This document shows positions 41,982 to 53,890 of a stretch of 64,000 nt of DNA, in pieces. Within the stretch, counting starts at the first letter, position 1; each line of letters starts with the position of its first letter. The position numbers were made by a program, and so were the translations under genes. A model generated the notes under the pieces. It saw nothing but the letters and a program-made list of their open reading frames with translations. It searched no databases and was not told the origin of the DNA. Origin of the DNA: Stereocaulon alpinum (lineage: Eukaryota > Ascomycota > Lecanoromycetes > Lecanorales > Stereocaulaceae); NCBI GenBank assembly GCA_018257865.1, contig JAEUBA010000002.1, forward strand, positions 1,054,001 to 1,118,000, in the 5' to 3' direction.

Positions 41982-43804
41982 ATGATCGGGACTTCAACAC
42001 CAGAGTATCTGTTTATCCAGGCATGCATATATTTTCTCCATTACATTGCCCCTCTCAGCGCTTTTTATTGCACTATCGTTTTCGCTCTGCATCCTTGGGG
42101 ATACCGAATTCCGATATGGCTCGAGGTCTGGGCCGTTATTGAGACCGCGTTTCTACTTTTACTCTACATCCCCCGGAAGGTCATGTTACAACGTGCTGCT
42201 TCTCACCCTGAAACCCTGCCTCTGCAGAAGCGAAAGGGCCTCTTTCAGCTCTGCCTCCATACTGTGAAGGACCCCGAGCATTATCTGAAATACTGGTTTA
42301 GAGGAGCTTCTCTCTCGGACATCAAACGGGAAAACGTGAAAGGTAAATCTCTCGCTGAGTCTCTGTCCAAGCTGCTCACGCGAATAGAACTTTTCTGCTG
42401 GGCATTCCTCAACAAAGCAGCGTGGGGTCCTGACGATGACGAAGAGCTCGAGGAATACGCTGATAAGACAGAAACGCTTCTGGGGAGGAAATTGGAGCCC
42501 GGACGAGGGAAAGCAGTCTGCTTGAGGATAACGATTGACGAGGTGAAGACTATGTATAGGTCGTGTAAAGTTCTCTGGCAAATCTACTCATTAGCTCGTG
42601 CTGATAATCTTTTTAGTGTTCTGGTACCTGGTATGATCCCTTCGATGGTGAAGCCTTTCGTATCCGCATATCCAAGCTGATCAAAGACTCCAGTGCGTCT
42701 TCGTGGTCGACACAATCACCTGCGCTTCTATGCGATGGCATTCATTTCTGTTGTATCGGCTCCCACATCGACGGTTCTTTTCAGTCTTTCCGCTCCGGCC
42801 AATTACCTTGTTGAGCAGACAGCAAACTCCAGCGAAGAATACAACGTACTGGTATCGACCTCATACCTCCAAGACGAGACTTCCGGTGCTCTTCATACAC
42901 GGAATCGGCATCGGCCTTTACCCGTACGTCAAAATTCTCGCCCAAATTAATCACGCCAAACAAACGGTAGAGGATGGTGAGATCGGTATTATTGCTATAG
43001 AGATAATGCCTGTATCTTTCCGTCTCACCGGCCCAGCTTTAGAGAAAGACCAAATGTGTGATGAGATCCTCCAGATCCTTCAGAATCATGGTTGGGATAA
43101 GATCGTGCTAGTGTCCCACAGCTACGGTGAAGTCCTCGGAGATCGAGGTCTGTTTCCGCTCAGCACTAATAGTGAATAGGGAGCATTATATCGACTCATT
43201 TGCTACACAGCAATAAGACCTCGCAATTGTGTGGGCCAGTTGTGCTTATTGACCCTGTCTCGATCCTATTACACCTTCCCGACGTGGCCTATAACTTCAC
43301 TTGCAGAAAGCCCAGGAGAGCGAATGAACACCAGCTGTATTGTACGTTGCAACGAGTCGAAAATGGTGGATAATACTGACATCACCGAGACTTTGCAAGC
43401 ATGGACCAGGGTGTTGCACATACCCTAGGCAGGTGAGTAACTGCCGTATAAGGTGTGGGATACTGACTGAGTGGTATCAAAGGACCTTTTTCTGGAGCCA
43501 AAATTGCTTATGGAAAAGGGATATCCAAGATCACAGAGTGACCGTCTCACTTGCTGGTAAAGACCTCATTGTCGATACTGAGGCGGTTGGGAACTACCTA
43601 GCACAAAGCGGAGACCAGCCGCCGGTCGCACAGGAGTGGAAGCACCGACAATGGAAAGGGCAAGGACTGGATATCCTGTGGTTCGACGAATTAGACCACG
43701 CCCAAGTTTTCGACTCTCGACACAATTGCGAGATTCTGGCGAAGGCGATCAGATCATACAGCGTCAAGGAACCTCTGACAACCTCCTACGGTGCGATTGG
43801 ATGA
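41982..43804 (+). CDS. Membrane-anchored alpha/beta hydrolase (lipase-like)
   Basis: Six exons: 41982-42564, 42617-42630 (14 nt), 42694-43126, 43180-43341, 43390-43432 and 43483-43804; introns 52, 63, 53, 48 and 50 nt; 518 residues. N-terminal hydrophobic helices (YLFIQACIYFLHYIAPLSAF, VWAVIETAFLLLLYIP) anchor it. A second hydrophobic part (SLFWYL|CVFVVDT) is spliced through the 14-nt exon. The hydrolase core has LPVLFIHGIGIGLYPY (oxyanion-hole HG), LVSHSYGSI (nucleophile elbow SxSxG-like), VVLIDPVSILLHLPDVAYNF, ASMDQGVAHTLGR and a C-terminal FDELDHAQVFD with the likely catalytic His. The family is common and uncharacterised in filamentous fungi, and the substrate is unknown. The exon joins are supported by uninterrupted conserved blocks across every junction. 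Confidence 0.82.
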
Positions 43805-44460
43805 AGTGTGGTGCTAGATGATAGTATGGATGGGCAGTGTACGAGCAAGTAGACAAGAATAGAGAGGCAAATAGAGGTAGACGAATAGATGCATTGAAAG
43901 TTCTGAGATAAAAGAATAACCACTTTAGGTCCAGACAGGATATCACGGACACAATTGTTGCAAACATCACTCCTACGGCCTGCTGTGTTGATGATTGAAC
44001 GGCTTGAAGTAGAATTATTTGATTCCCCGACTTAGCGGGAAAATGCACCCTGTAAAGCATCGCCTCCCCCCAGGATCTGGGGCTTGAGATAGTCCCTACA
44101 CATATCATGAAAGCACTCGCGCCAGAAGAAATACTTAGTATTCTTGATTGATTACGATAGGGTTGCTGTCCATTAGCAAGGGTTATCCTTATTAGGCGGT
44201 CGAGTCGTCGTTCCAGAATGCCCCCAACGCTTATCCAGACACCCAAGATCCTCAACGTATCCAACCAGGGCATGTAGGCAATGCAGCACGTTACTACAGC
44301 GTTGACACGGAAGTACCTGGCAGACAACATATAACTCTGCGGAGCTTTGAAGGTGCAGAATCGAATCAGACGATATTGTCAGCAGCCTTATCGAAGTTGC
44401 CTCGTACCTCGGCAGAACAGCTGTGGAAACCACTAATCCTCCATCATCGTCGCCGAGAAC
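43805..44460. other. Region between the hydrolase and the FarA-type gene
   Basis: Contains the upstream region of the regulator gene. The 188-codon minus-strand ORF here has no domain and is probably spurious. Confidence 0.4.
44407..44412 (+). promoter_or_regulatory. CCTCGG motif upstream of the FarA-type regulator
   Basis: The same core motif as upstream of FOX2, 49 bp before the ATG at 44461. It would fit autoregulation, but a single 6-mer can occur by chance. Confidence 0.35.
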
Positions 44461-47400
44461 ATGAGTGCTCCAGCACAGCAAGCCGGCGGTGCATCCAATA
44501 CCGCGGCTCCCCCACCAAACGACCAGATCCCAACGCACCCCAGTTTCCGGCGCCAGCGTGCCTCGCGCGCCTGCGAAACTTGTCATGCAAGGAAAGTCCG
44601 CTGCGATGCGGCATCGCTCGGTGTTCCATGTGAGTAATGAGCTCCACCATTTCCACCATATACAATCGTAAATACTAAATGTAAATAGGCACCAATTGTG
44701 TCGCCTTCTCTATCGAATGCAAGATCCCAGCGCCGAAGCGGAAGAAGACTGCAGGCAGGGGTCGGGACTCGGACAGGTAGGCAATCACTGCCCAATACAA
44801 GACTGCACCGCTGATGGAGACCTTCGCCCAATAGTGACCAGGCCGAATCCATCCAAGCACAATCTCCGACGGTTGATCACCCTGCAGGCTATGACTTCAA
44901 CCGCGAAAATACTCAGGATGGCATGCCAATCACATCGCTGTCGGATGCCCAGGTTGTGCAGCAGGGAGCACAGAACCTTCACTACACACATTTCATGAGG
45001 CCCAAATTTGCTAGAGCACCAATTAAAGAAGCTGGAAGAGTGGCATACCTTGGAGAGTCCTCGAATCTGTCCCTGCTAGTACATGATCGACACGGAACTA
45101 CCGATGTGGTTCATTACCCTCTGCCAGACACGGTCAAAGGGTCACGAGCCAGGTTGACCGACCTGGACAATATAGAAATTGATATCCTGCATCAGAGAGG
45201 AGCATTCTTACTCCCTCCTAGGGCACTCTGTGATGAGCTGGTCGAATCCTTCTTTAAATGGGTTGCTCCCGTCGTCCCAGTGATCAACCGGAGCCGGTTT
45301 ATGGCACGGTATCGCGACAACAAGAATCCACCTTCTTTGCTTCTACTACAGGCCATCTTGCTCGCTGGCTCAAGAGTCTGTACGAACCCACAACTGATGG
45401 ATGCGAACGGATCGACCACTCCAGCCGCGATGACATTCTACAAGCGCGCCAAAGCATTGTACGATGCCAACTATGAAGATGATCGAGTCACAATAGTCCA
45501 AGCGTTGGTCTTGATGGGATGGTATTGGGAAGGTCCAGAAGGTGCTACACACAAGATCCAGTGCAGTATGAGCTGTGCTAATTAGGTTGTAATACAGATG
45601 TGACCAAAAACGTTTTCTACTGGACCAGAGTTGCTACCGTCGTTGCGCAGGGCTCAGGCATGCACCGCAGGTACACTAGCTAGCGACTTCTCTGTGACAC
45701 GATGCTTATAGTCTAATAGCGTTGAGGGCTCTCAGCTTAGCAGACCTGACAAGCGACTGTGGAAGCGGATCTGGTGGACCTTATTCACTCGGGACAGATC
45801 AGTCGCCGTGGCTCTAGGACGCCCGGTTCACATCAACACTGATGACTCCGACGTCGAGATGGTTACCGAAGACGATTTCATCGAAGATGAATTGGACCAG
45901 CCTGCGAAATATCCACCTAACAATGTGCACGTCCAATTTTTTCTTCAGTATGTCCGTTTGTGCGAGATCATGGGGCTTGTCCTCTCTCAGCAATATTCTG
46001 TAGCATCCAAAGCCAGGCGGCAGAATGCCATCGACCTTACGCATAGTGATATGGCACTTGCAGACTGGCTACAAAATTGTCCGAAAGAAGTGTACTGGGA
46101 GAAGCCTAGACACAATTTTTGGTCTGCGCTGCTTCATGCTAATTATTAGTAAGTAATAGAACCGTTCTGTCTTCGTGTACCACGAAATTAATGGTGCGAA
46201 GTACAACTCTGTGTCTCTTACATAGGGCTCACATGCCACCTGCGACGTCGGAGAACAATGGGCAGCCGAATGGTTACCCTACCGACGCGGCTTATCCATC
46301 TAGAAATATCGCCTTCCAGGCCGCTGGCATGATCACCTCGATCATCCAGCATCTCCAGGAGTCCGATGAGCTACGATTTACTCCAGCCTTTGTGTAAGCA
46401 CATTCCTATGGTCCTGTGACTGCGCTGACGTTGATTGCCGTGTAGTGTTTACAGCTTGTTTTCTGCTCTCATCATGCATGTCTATCAAATGCGCTCGTCA
46501 GTAGCTTCGGTGGTTACCGCAACACAGGAACGGTTGACAATATGTATGAATGCTTTGAAGGAAGTATCAAAGGTATGGCTGGTAGCTAAGATGGTGCACA
46601 CTCTGTTTGAGTCTATCCTGGGTAATAAGATGCTCGAGGATAAGTTACAGAAGGCAGCTGGCAAGAAGCATAAAAAGCCAAGGATTGAGAATCGACCAGC
46701 CGACAAAGATGATCAACAGCAGCAGAACCAGCAATCGCACAAGCGCAAGCTAGATGACATAGAATTTGGCTACTCGAGCGGACCGCCAGCACCTCAGGTA
46801 TCCTACGAACGATCTCGACCTCAGACCCCTGCAGTCACACCCTCAAGGGATTTGGGGCAGCCAATTTCTGTATCCATGAACCCAATGGCTGCGCCTCCCC
46901 CAACTTCAGACCACATGAGACAACAGAACGACGCCTTCATGGGAAGCTCGCGGAACAATACACGTCCGCCAACGCCTTTCAACCCTGCCTATCCGAATAT
47001 TGCTACACCACCCGATCTCTATCTTGTGACTCGCGAGTCCCCGTCTATCCCCCAAAACCTGTGGGAAAACTTCCAGCCTGATCAGCTGTTCCCAGAGAGC
47101 ACTAACATTGCAATGCCATACCCTAACCAACAAAATCTCGACCCCCAACTACAGATGCCACAGATGCAGTCGCCGGGCATGTTACAGCCACCAACAATGC
47201 AGGGCCAGCAGCAAATACCTTCACCCAGCTTGGCAAATATATCGCCAATGTCGCAAATGGCAGGGATGCAGCAGCAGACCTCTAGCTGGCACGGACAGGT
47301 CCCGGGCGACAGCCCTGAGGATAATTGGAGCAACAGTAGTCGAGGACCCATTGCTCCTCCAAACCTGAATGTCGAAGACTGGTAAGCCATCCAACATGCA

Positions 47401-47500
47401 AGGGATCGATTTGCAGAGTCCTAACCATGATGTGCACAGGTTCCAATGGTTCGGAATGAATGGAGGTGATCTGGGCGGTTTCTCTGCAGATGGCATGTAG
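44461..47500 (+). CDS. farA: FarA/CTF1-type Zn2Cys6 regulator of fatty-acid utilisation
   Basis: Eight exons: 44461-44629, 44689-44776, 44835-45541, 45598-45670, 45720-46148, 46202-46393, 46446-47381 and 47440-47500; introns 49-59 nt; 884 residues. The zinc cluster RACETCHARKVRCDAASLG-VPCTNCVAFSIECKIP (C-x2-C-x6-C-x8-C-x2-C-x6-C) and the block that follows are characteristic of FarA/FarB and cutinase factor CTF1. The regulatory domain carries LPPRALCDELVESFFKWVAP, MGWYWEGPEDVTKNVFYW, KRLWKRIWWTLFTRDRSVAV and LLHRAHMPP. The C-terminal third is Gln/Pro/Met-rich, ending FQWFGMNGGDLGGFSADGM. FarA activates peroxisomal beta-oxidation genes in response to long-chain fatty acids through CCTCGG sites. 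FOX2, a typical target, starts 5.6 kb away. One acceptor (46201, AAG) is non-ideal but needed for TTLCLLHRAHMPP. Confidence 0.88.
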
Positions 47501-47975
47501 TGTCTGCCTTCTCATGACTTCTATGTACTGGAGCCATTGGGTAGGCTTTAGCATGCGGATTTACTGTCATATTGTCATCAATCGTAAATAGTTAGGTGTA
47601 CTCGGGTCTGTTAAGTAAATGATAAAGCTTGCGTATGTGTCGACAGCGTTATCCTTCGATGTACTTCGAACTCAAGATCACGGAAATATCGTAAAGATGC
47701 CTTCGTTAATATAAGGCATCAGCGATGCTACCGTAAAGAGCCTCAGGGGGTGTCCCTATCCTTGACCCCACTAGCCGCATTGCTCGGCGAAGCCAACGAT
47801 CCTCGCCGATGTTGGCTTATGGACATCGTTCTCGTAAGAACAGCAACGCGAATCTATTGCGACACACGGGAATCCTTCAAACGTTCACATAATGTTCCTT
47901 GACTAAGCTTGACTGGCATACCCAATCCCTACCACATGTCCTTCCTACTGCGAAGCCAAGATTGGCTGTCCGGCC
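47501..47975. other. Intergenic between farA-type and LysM genes
   Basis: No coding or repeat signal was seen. Confidence 0.4.
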
Positions 47976-49700
47976 ATGAATGTTGAGCAGCCCCCATCAA
48001 CAGCCTCAAACAGCAGCTCAACAACCTTACGTCCCCGCAACAGGCGCCAAACGCAGGGAGAGGATGAAGATGCGCACACGAAAGCCCCCAATTGGCTCGA
48101 TGGTCCCTCCGCATCATCCTCGCCTTCGAGAGCCCCTTCTCCGATACCTAGCAAACACCCCTCGAGACCAACTCGAACAGATAGGGCTCCTGACCGATCG
48201 CGTAGCACTAGCCGCTTTCTTGGTGTACCAGGTCTACTAGGATCACAAGTCACGCCTTCGAGTTTTGCTGCGGGCTTGTGGGGGAGTACTTGGTCCTCCT
48301 TGCAGGGCATCGCGTCGGATCTCATAGGCAGCGATAGCTCTAGGGTCTTAGGTCCCGGACACTCACCAACACGAAGGAGACAGCCAACTGGAGGCTCTTC
48401 CGGCCAAAATACAAGTGCACCACCTGCGCAGTGGGGACCGTCAGGAGGTGGGGATAAGCAACTTGGAGCCGGCACCAGGGAGGACAGAATTGCGAAGGTC
48501 CAGGCGCAGAAACGGAAGACTCTACTGGCTGCCAATGGGCATATAACGTCAGATACATTGGGTCGGTATAAACGGAGGGATTCAGACGAGAGGAATCGTG
48601 CCTCTGTACCGCCTGGCGAGAACGATGATAGGGATGCATTGGTCTACATACATGAGGTGAAGCCAGCAGACACCCTAGCAGGCGTCATGATAAAGTACAA
48701 TTGTGACCCAAATGTTTTCAGAAAGGCAAACCGCCTGTGGCCTAATGACAGTATACAAGTCCGGAAGACAGTCGTCCTACCAGTTGATGCCTGCGGAGTA
48801 AAGGGGCGCAAGATATCAGAGCCTGAGAGCTCTTCAGGAACTAATGAGGCCGGCCGAATCGAAGACATTATGCCCACACCCATGGGGCCTCATGCCCCTT
48901 GGGCTAGCACACACGAGCCGCTCAGCGACAAGGAGACACCTTTTTTCAGCATTCCCACCTCACCCTCGATTTCCGTCACCCTCTCGAGTCCTGAAGAACC
49001 GCCTTGGAGACATGACTCATGGGTTATGATTGAAGGCTTCCCGGACGCTGTGGAAATCGCTCGGCTTTCTCGAAGAACACTCGGATACTTTCCTCGCAGT
49101 AGGCGGAAATCTCAGACTTTCTCAGAATTGGGAACCCCTTCGGCATCGATTGATCTACCCAGAGGAAGCTACCAAGGAAACTCTCCACCGCGCAGATATG
49201 ACCCACGATCCTCATCTGGCTCCTACCTCCATTTACAAGGCCCTGGTGGCGTTGGCACTATGGGAAAGAACGTCAAAAGTCCTGGGCCTGCGCAAGACGG
49301 CCTGAACAAGCTCTTCGCAGCTCATCTACCGAATGTTGCTCCTCGATCCTCTTTTGAGTCTGAGCACTCGGCGTCCTCTCACACCAACGGCATTGAGAAC
49401 ATCGGCGGAGCAGTGGAAAGCTGGGTGCGCAAGCTGGCTACCAAAGCTGCTAAGACTGTTCAGCCGCCTACTCCTGGTGGTCCATCGGGTGTTGGTGATC
49501 TGATTGAGCTGAGTGAGGATGCTTTCGAGGTTGGGAATGACGAGGATGAAGATGACGGAAGACGAAACATTATTACGAATTCGAACCCAGCTCTGGGAGT
49601 AGGCGCATGGAGTGCGGAGCAGGAAAGGCTACTGCAAGAAAGATTTCCGCCTAGAGGAAAAGTTGTCGACGAGTCACACAGAAGGGGGAAGAGTAGTTGA
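47976..49700 (+). CDS. Intracellular LysM-domain protein (LYSMD-like)
   Basis: Single exon, 574 codons. There is no signal peptide. The first about 215 residues are disordered Ser/Pro/Arg-rich. One LysM motif lies at about 221-270: LVYIHEVKPADTLAGVMIKY, NCDPNVFRKANRLWPNDSIQ and VRKTVVLPVDAC. The HxVxxxDTLxGxxxKY and IRKANRLW..D patterns match the LYSMD1/2-type LysM of eukaryotic cytosolic proteins rather than the secreted chitin-binding effectors. The C-terminal half is Ser/Pro-rich with VESWVRKLATKAAKTVQ, then an acidic stretch (NDEDEDDGRR) and a basic end. The cellular role of this family is unclear in fungi. Start chosen as the first ATG of the frame (MNVEQPPS). Confidence 0.78.
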   Translation: MNVEQPPSTASNSSSTTLRPRNRRQTQGEDEDAHTKAPNWLDGPSASSSPSRAPSPIPSKHPSRPTRTDRAPDRSRSTSRFLGVPGLLGSQVTPSSFAAGLWGSTWSSLQGIASDLIGSDSSRVLGPGHSPTRRRQPTGGSSGQNTSAPPAQWGPSGGGDKQLGAGTREDRIAKVQAQKRKTLLAANGHITSDTLGRYKRRDSDERNRASVPPGENDDRDALVYIHEVKPADTLAGVMIKYNCDPNVFRKANRLWPNDSIQVRKTVVLPVDACGVKGRKISEPESSSGTNEAGRIEDIMPTPMGPHAPWASTHEPLSDKETPFFSIPTSPSISVTLSSPEEPPWRHDSWVMIEGFPDAVEIARLSRRTLGYFPRSRRKSQTFSELGTPSASIDLPRGSYQGNSPPRRYDPRSSSGSYLHLQGPGGVGTMGKNVKSPGPAQDGLNKLFAAHLPNVAPRSSFESEHSASSHTNGIENIGGAVESWVRKLATKAAKTVQPPTPGGPSGVGDLIELSEDAFEVGNDEDEDDGRRNIITNSNPALGVGAWSAEQERLLQERFPPRGKVVDESHRRGKSS

Positions 49701-50607
49701 AGTTGTTAGTTAGCTTTAGGGCTTTGCATGGGTAGGCATTTGGACTCAACTAGCGTTCTCGTTATAGACTAGCAGCGGTTGAATTTTTGAATTGATATCA
49801 ACAATGCGTATCGAGTATGTGTCAACAGAGTATTGGTTGTTTACCATTGTCTGATACTACATCTTTTCTCACCAAGAAGTATCCTAGACTAGCCGGACTC
49901 TCTGCTCGTTCTGCCAAAAGCAGCAGAGTGCACTGCGCATGTTGTTACTTCCTGTTCCGGCTGTTTCGCCCTCCTCGGACTTGTCTCTCGGCAACAATGT
50001 TTTCAGTCAACAACTCTTTGCTTTGGCACGGATACTGCTCACGAACAGCCCTCGTATACTCTCAGACTGAATTGTCAAATTTTCATAGTCCGAATACTTG
50101 TTTCTTCGTTTGCTAGGAGTTCTTTAATATAGGAGCATCATGCTGACTTAGACTCCCTGCAAATATTGGCTTTTCTATCTTTAATCCCACGACATAGGAG
50201 TTGATTCTTCGGCCGGCGAATTTATGAGAGTACGGCTTCTGCAAAGCACGGCCCCTGGTGATGTTGGCAACAGCACTGATGTAATGGAGAGTTATGACCA
50301 TATTTGTTGAGTAAGCGCCATGTTTCTGATGTGTGTGCTCAAGCAGTATGTATGACGAAAAAGAGAAGTGCTCTATCCCGCTACCCAGCCACGAGCTAGG
50401 AGTTCAAAGTTAGGCGCTTCGGCCGACAGCCAGCCCCGAAGCAGTTCCCTCTTGGCGCGTTGCATACCAACCGCAGAAGCGATACTGAAGCTGAGTGTCT
50501 GGCCCAACCCCACTCTTCAATATGTACATATTATGAGGTATCCTCCAAGTTGGCTATCTTTCTCGTTAGAAGAGGTAAGGTATGTTAGCGGAGCGTACAA
50601 CCTAACC
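49701..50607. other. Intergenic stretch without a supported gene
   Basis: Short ORFs only. The open frame upstream of 50608 (from 50368) is probably leader sequence. Confidence 0.4.
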
Positions 50608-51138
50608 ATGCCTCGCCAACCGATTGCTTTCTTATATGTCATCGTTCTACTGTCAACTGCGTTCATGCTACCAAACGCTAAAAGTAACATCATCAACGAT
50701 AAAACGTCCATCAACATTGAGAACGGCGTCCACGAATGTACCCAATGGAGTGTGGCACACGAGCGTCCCCTCATTAAAGATTGTGTCGATGCGGTTGCCA
50801 GGCCACCCTCACTCCCTCAAGAAGCCTATTTCCACGACGATGTCACCATGTACGACGATTATCAGCTTCCAGTCTGGCGAACTAACGGTACCTGCGAAAT
50901 ATATATCGACCTTGCCTCTAGTTTACACCATGAGTTGAGCTCGTGAAAGGCAGTCAATGAGGCGACTCGCGGATTGATAAATCTATGTATTGGGAACACC
51001 AGACTTGAGGAACGTCGCTATACTGGAGGACGGATAACGGTCGGACCTTATCAAGGTATCATTGTGTCGATAACCAATCCTCTTCACAATGGTGGTGTTG
51101 GCAATATGATCGTTACCAGCGCTACGCGATACTCCTAG
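50608..51138 (+). pseudogene. Secreted cysteine-containing protein with a premature TGA
   Basis: From ATG 50608 a signal peptide (MPRQPIAFLYVIVLLSTAFM) leads into a mature part with HEC, KDC and GTC cysteines, then CEIYID...ELSS. A TGA at 50944-50946 interrupts the frame, which then continues open for 63 codons (KAVNEATRGLINLCIGN...GGRITVGPYQGIIVSI...) to a TAG at 51136-51138. Aligned with the secreted protein at 8199-8959, the TGA falls where that protein has the Trp of SSW, so a TGG-to-TGA change is the simplest reading. The downstream Cys is also conserved in spacing. Full length would be about 176 residues. Alternatives are a true short 112-residue protein or stop readthrough; no GT..AG intron removing the TGA was found. 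Confidence 0.65.
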
Positions 51139-51997
51139 CGCACTAGACCGATTCCATTACCATCTAAGGATCGAATTGCTATGCTGGTGTTATAAGTAGC
51201 CTCCCTCAGCAAGTCTTTTCTTTTCTCGGATAAGATTGAGCTTTTGGCAGCTGGGTGACTGTAAGGTGCAGCGTTCGTCGTTGTGTGGTAACAGTGCTGA
51301 TGAGGTTCATGCTAGTCCCCTTTACCACTGACACATTTGCCTTTATATGTACCCTATCCCGGACTTGATCATTGTTGCGGCTTGTTTGGCGTATAACATC
51401 ACAGAATCAAACGAACATCGCAATACCGTGTGCATATCAAAATGCCGTGTCCTCTGGCTCTTCCTGATATACAGCATTTCAATATGTAACATTATCGCTA
51501 TAACGATTTCTCAAGTCAACAACACAACCTGTATAACCGTTCCGGGCCCCCAAGTCTCTTGCACCGAGTACTGCTTGTCTTATCTACGTCCTCCAAAGCC
51601 GGTTCCTAGTATTGTGTATACCGAATTGGGCGGAGCTCTGATAGAATAGGTTTGTCGGTATGCAAGGCTCCCTATAGTCTAGAGTCTTTGGCCAAAGAAA
51701 GACAACAACAGGGGCTGCTGATCACACAGGGTGCGCAAAAGCTCTGCTTGATGGTCACGTCCGGATATTTTCGATTTGCGTTTCTGTTAGTGCATGCATG
51801 CTACTGTAACCGCACCCGTAGCACCTTGGCTAGTCCCCGGCCTGTTTGAATCTCATTGAAGCTCAGGCCATATCAAGATTTTCACCCTGGTCTTCATTTT
51901 GTCATAACCAGGGCACTCGACATACTCCCATGCCAACCGCAAAGTGAAAGGATATCCTTCAAAGTCCGGCTACAGGTGACAAATTTTCGAAATCTGC
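51139..51997. other. Stretch with one weak ORF (51347-51649, +)
   Basis: The 100-codon ORF MYPIPDLIIVAACLAYN... has a hydrophobic middle and a few cysteines but no family pattern. It may be chance. Otherwise nothing was seen. Confidence 0.3.
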
Positions 51998-52899
51998 TTA
52001 AGACACCGTGAAAGCAACAGACCTCTTCAATTGGGTTGAGTGGCATCTTCTGAGTGACAATTTGCATCCATTCTTCGGCTTCTTGGCATTTTCCTCAATC
52101 ACTTGAGGTCGTCGAGCCAAAGTTATTTTGCTGGTGCTGGGGAGCGGCCAAAATTTAATCTTCATAGCTTCATGCAGCCATTGAGGCTTGTCTGGCTTGC
52201 ACAACTTTGCAGCGTGCCATCTTTTCACCTCATCTGGAACTTCCTCGACCATTCTGTCGTAATCTAAATAATCTGACCATCTTGGCGACCGATGTTGGCC
52301 GAAGTAGGTGCAAGTGATTTGGCCATTGTGGGCTTTGCCAACGAGAGGAGGAATGTCTTCGGTAGGCTCGTCATCGACTTCGCACATGAAAGCTGCTAAT
52401 TTTCGCCATGTTCCCCAGGCGCTGGGGGCAAGTAGGGTTCATATCGACGATTGATTGGGTTCCATGACTTTGCTAGGGAAGCAGGGTTACGGTCATGATA
52501 CATGCCGGGCGTCAATGCACTTCCTTTTGAATGCCTCCGCAGAAATTCAATTAAGAACTTTCCGGGGTGCTGAGGAATGGGCGGTAGGTTCTGTGTAGGT
52601 TGAAGACGTCTGAGGGTCAAAGGTTGCTTTAGTGGCCCGAGGGTAGCTGGGCGCAAGTTGTCCGTTCTTTGTGCAGGGGCTGTTACTGTTGAGGATTCGC
52701 TGGGCTACGCCTTGGAACCTTTGGTGGAAGTGCTGCTGGTGCAGGCTGTTGAGACTGGTTAGCACCTCGAGGTGTAAGACTCTAGGATCGAGGTGTTTTG
52801 GGCATGTCAGTGAGGATGCCTCTGCTGCAAGGTGTGTCAACGGGCTTACGAATAGTTAAGGTCTTCGTCGCTCACTGAGCGAAAATCGAGGTTCGCCAT
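51998..52899 (-). CDS. Hypothetical protein, multi-exon structure uncertain
   Basis: An ATG at 52899 starts MANLDFRSVSDEDLNYS, followed by a GTAAGC donor near 52855. Further coding-like stretches follow on the same strand: a Pro-rich block (PAPAALPPKVPRRSPANPQ, about 52745-52690), KFLIEFLRRHSKGSALTPGM (about 52565-52500), and after a probable 47-nt intron WGTWRKLAAFMCEVDDEP...QITCTYFGQHRSPRW...YDRMVEEVPDEVKRWH to the stop at 51998. The last block is about 140 residues and compositionally convincing. I do not recognise the family. The boundaries between the first two blocks are not fixed, and a frameshifted pseudogene is the alternative. Confidence 0.42.
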
Positions 52900-53890
52900 A
52901 ATATTGAGCGAAGCATTTGGTTTAGACATCTGTCTAGGTGTACACCTCACAGGCTCGTTCGAAACAGTGTGCTGGAATTGTGCAACCAAGGATTGATACG
53001 TTGGACGTCATAGAACGCGAGGAGAGCAGTTTTAGTGATTTGAAGAACCGCTTCGAGTTGGCACATCGCTAGCTGCCTTAGTGACCTCAAGACTCGCCAC
53101 TTTCCACCTTCGCTCGACGCGTGGAACGGCACTGTCTTACTAGGTAGCTTGTACCTCTTGATCACGATGGCTGAATAGGGAAATCCAATTGGGGGGGTAG
53201 ATGCGAAGTGAGTCCCGTATACATTGCACTTGTCACGGGACCAGCCTCGATGAGGCAACACGAAGTAACATGGATGTATCGACGCAGTCTGCGCTGTGAA
53301 TGCAAAGCAATGCTGCCAATCGACGCTCCTTCACATGTCCTCTTTGATTCCTGAGCAAACGGACCTTACTGAGCAAGTTGAAAGTTGTTCAAACTCTCAT
53401 ATCATGTTTTTGAGGGTTCCTTGATAATATGGTGGCGGTGAAATCATCTCCATTGGACAAAAGACAGCAAGGCATCCATTCATAAGCCAGGCCCTGGAAT
53501 GATGATCACCCAAGTATCCAGGTACCTGCAGCGTGCCGCCGAAGACCCTTGGATCCCTGTGGAATGCCGCAACGGGCATCTCGAACGTTTTGGGAATATG
53601 ACCCAGACCATCGGCGTCGGACAGGTTGACTTCTGCGCGACTATGTGTTTTCATGCTTAACGCACGATAGGCCCCTCAGTTTGTGTAACATCCATTTGAT
53701 TTTTGGACTTGTGATTATCCCCCCCTTTGGACGCGAATACACTCTTTGTCACTTCATCCAAATCGTTTCCAAAAAGAAACCGTATCTAAGAACATCCGGC
53801 TCAGGTATCAACCCCTATCCGAATCCGCCAAAGAAACCCACAAAGGGAAGCGTCTCTCCTCCCCCTCACCAAATCAATCAATCAACCGAA
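52900..53890. other. Stretch without a firm gene; 53397-53654 (-) open but unidentified
   Basis: An 85-codon minus-strand ORF (MKTHSRAEVNLSDADG...) has normal composition but no recognisable domain or partner exon. The 3' end of the stretch is the leader of the Cys-rich gene at 53891. Confidence 0.3.

Noticed and set aside
43764..44330. 188-codon minus-strand ORF
   Set aside because: Overlaps the end of the hydrolase gene antisense and has random-like Cys/Ser/Tyr composition.
50608..51138. RIP as the cause of the premature stop
   Set aside because: The inferred change is not in the CpA context typical of RIP, and the surrounding sequence is not enriched in TpA transitions by eye.
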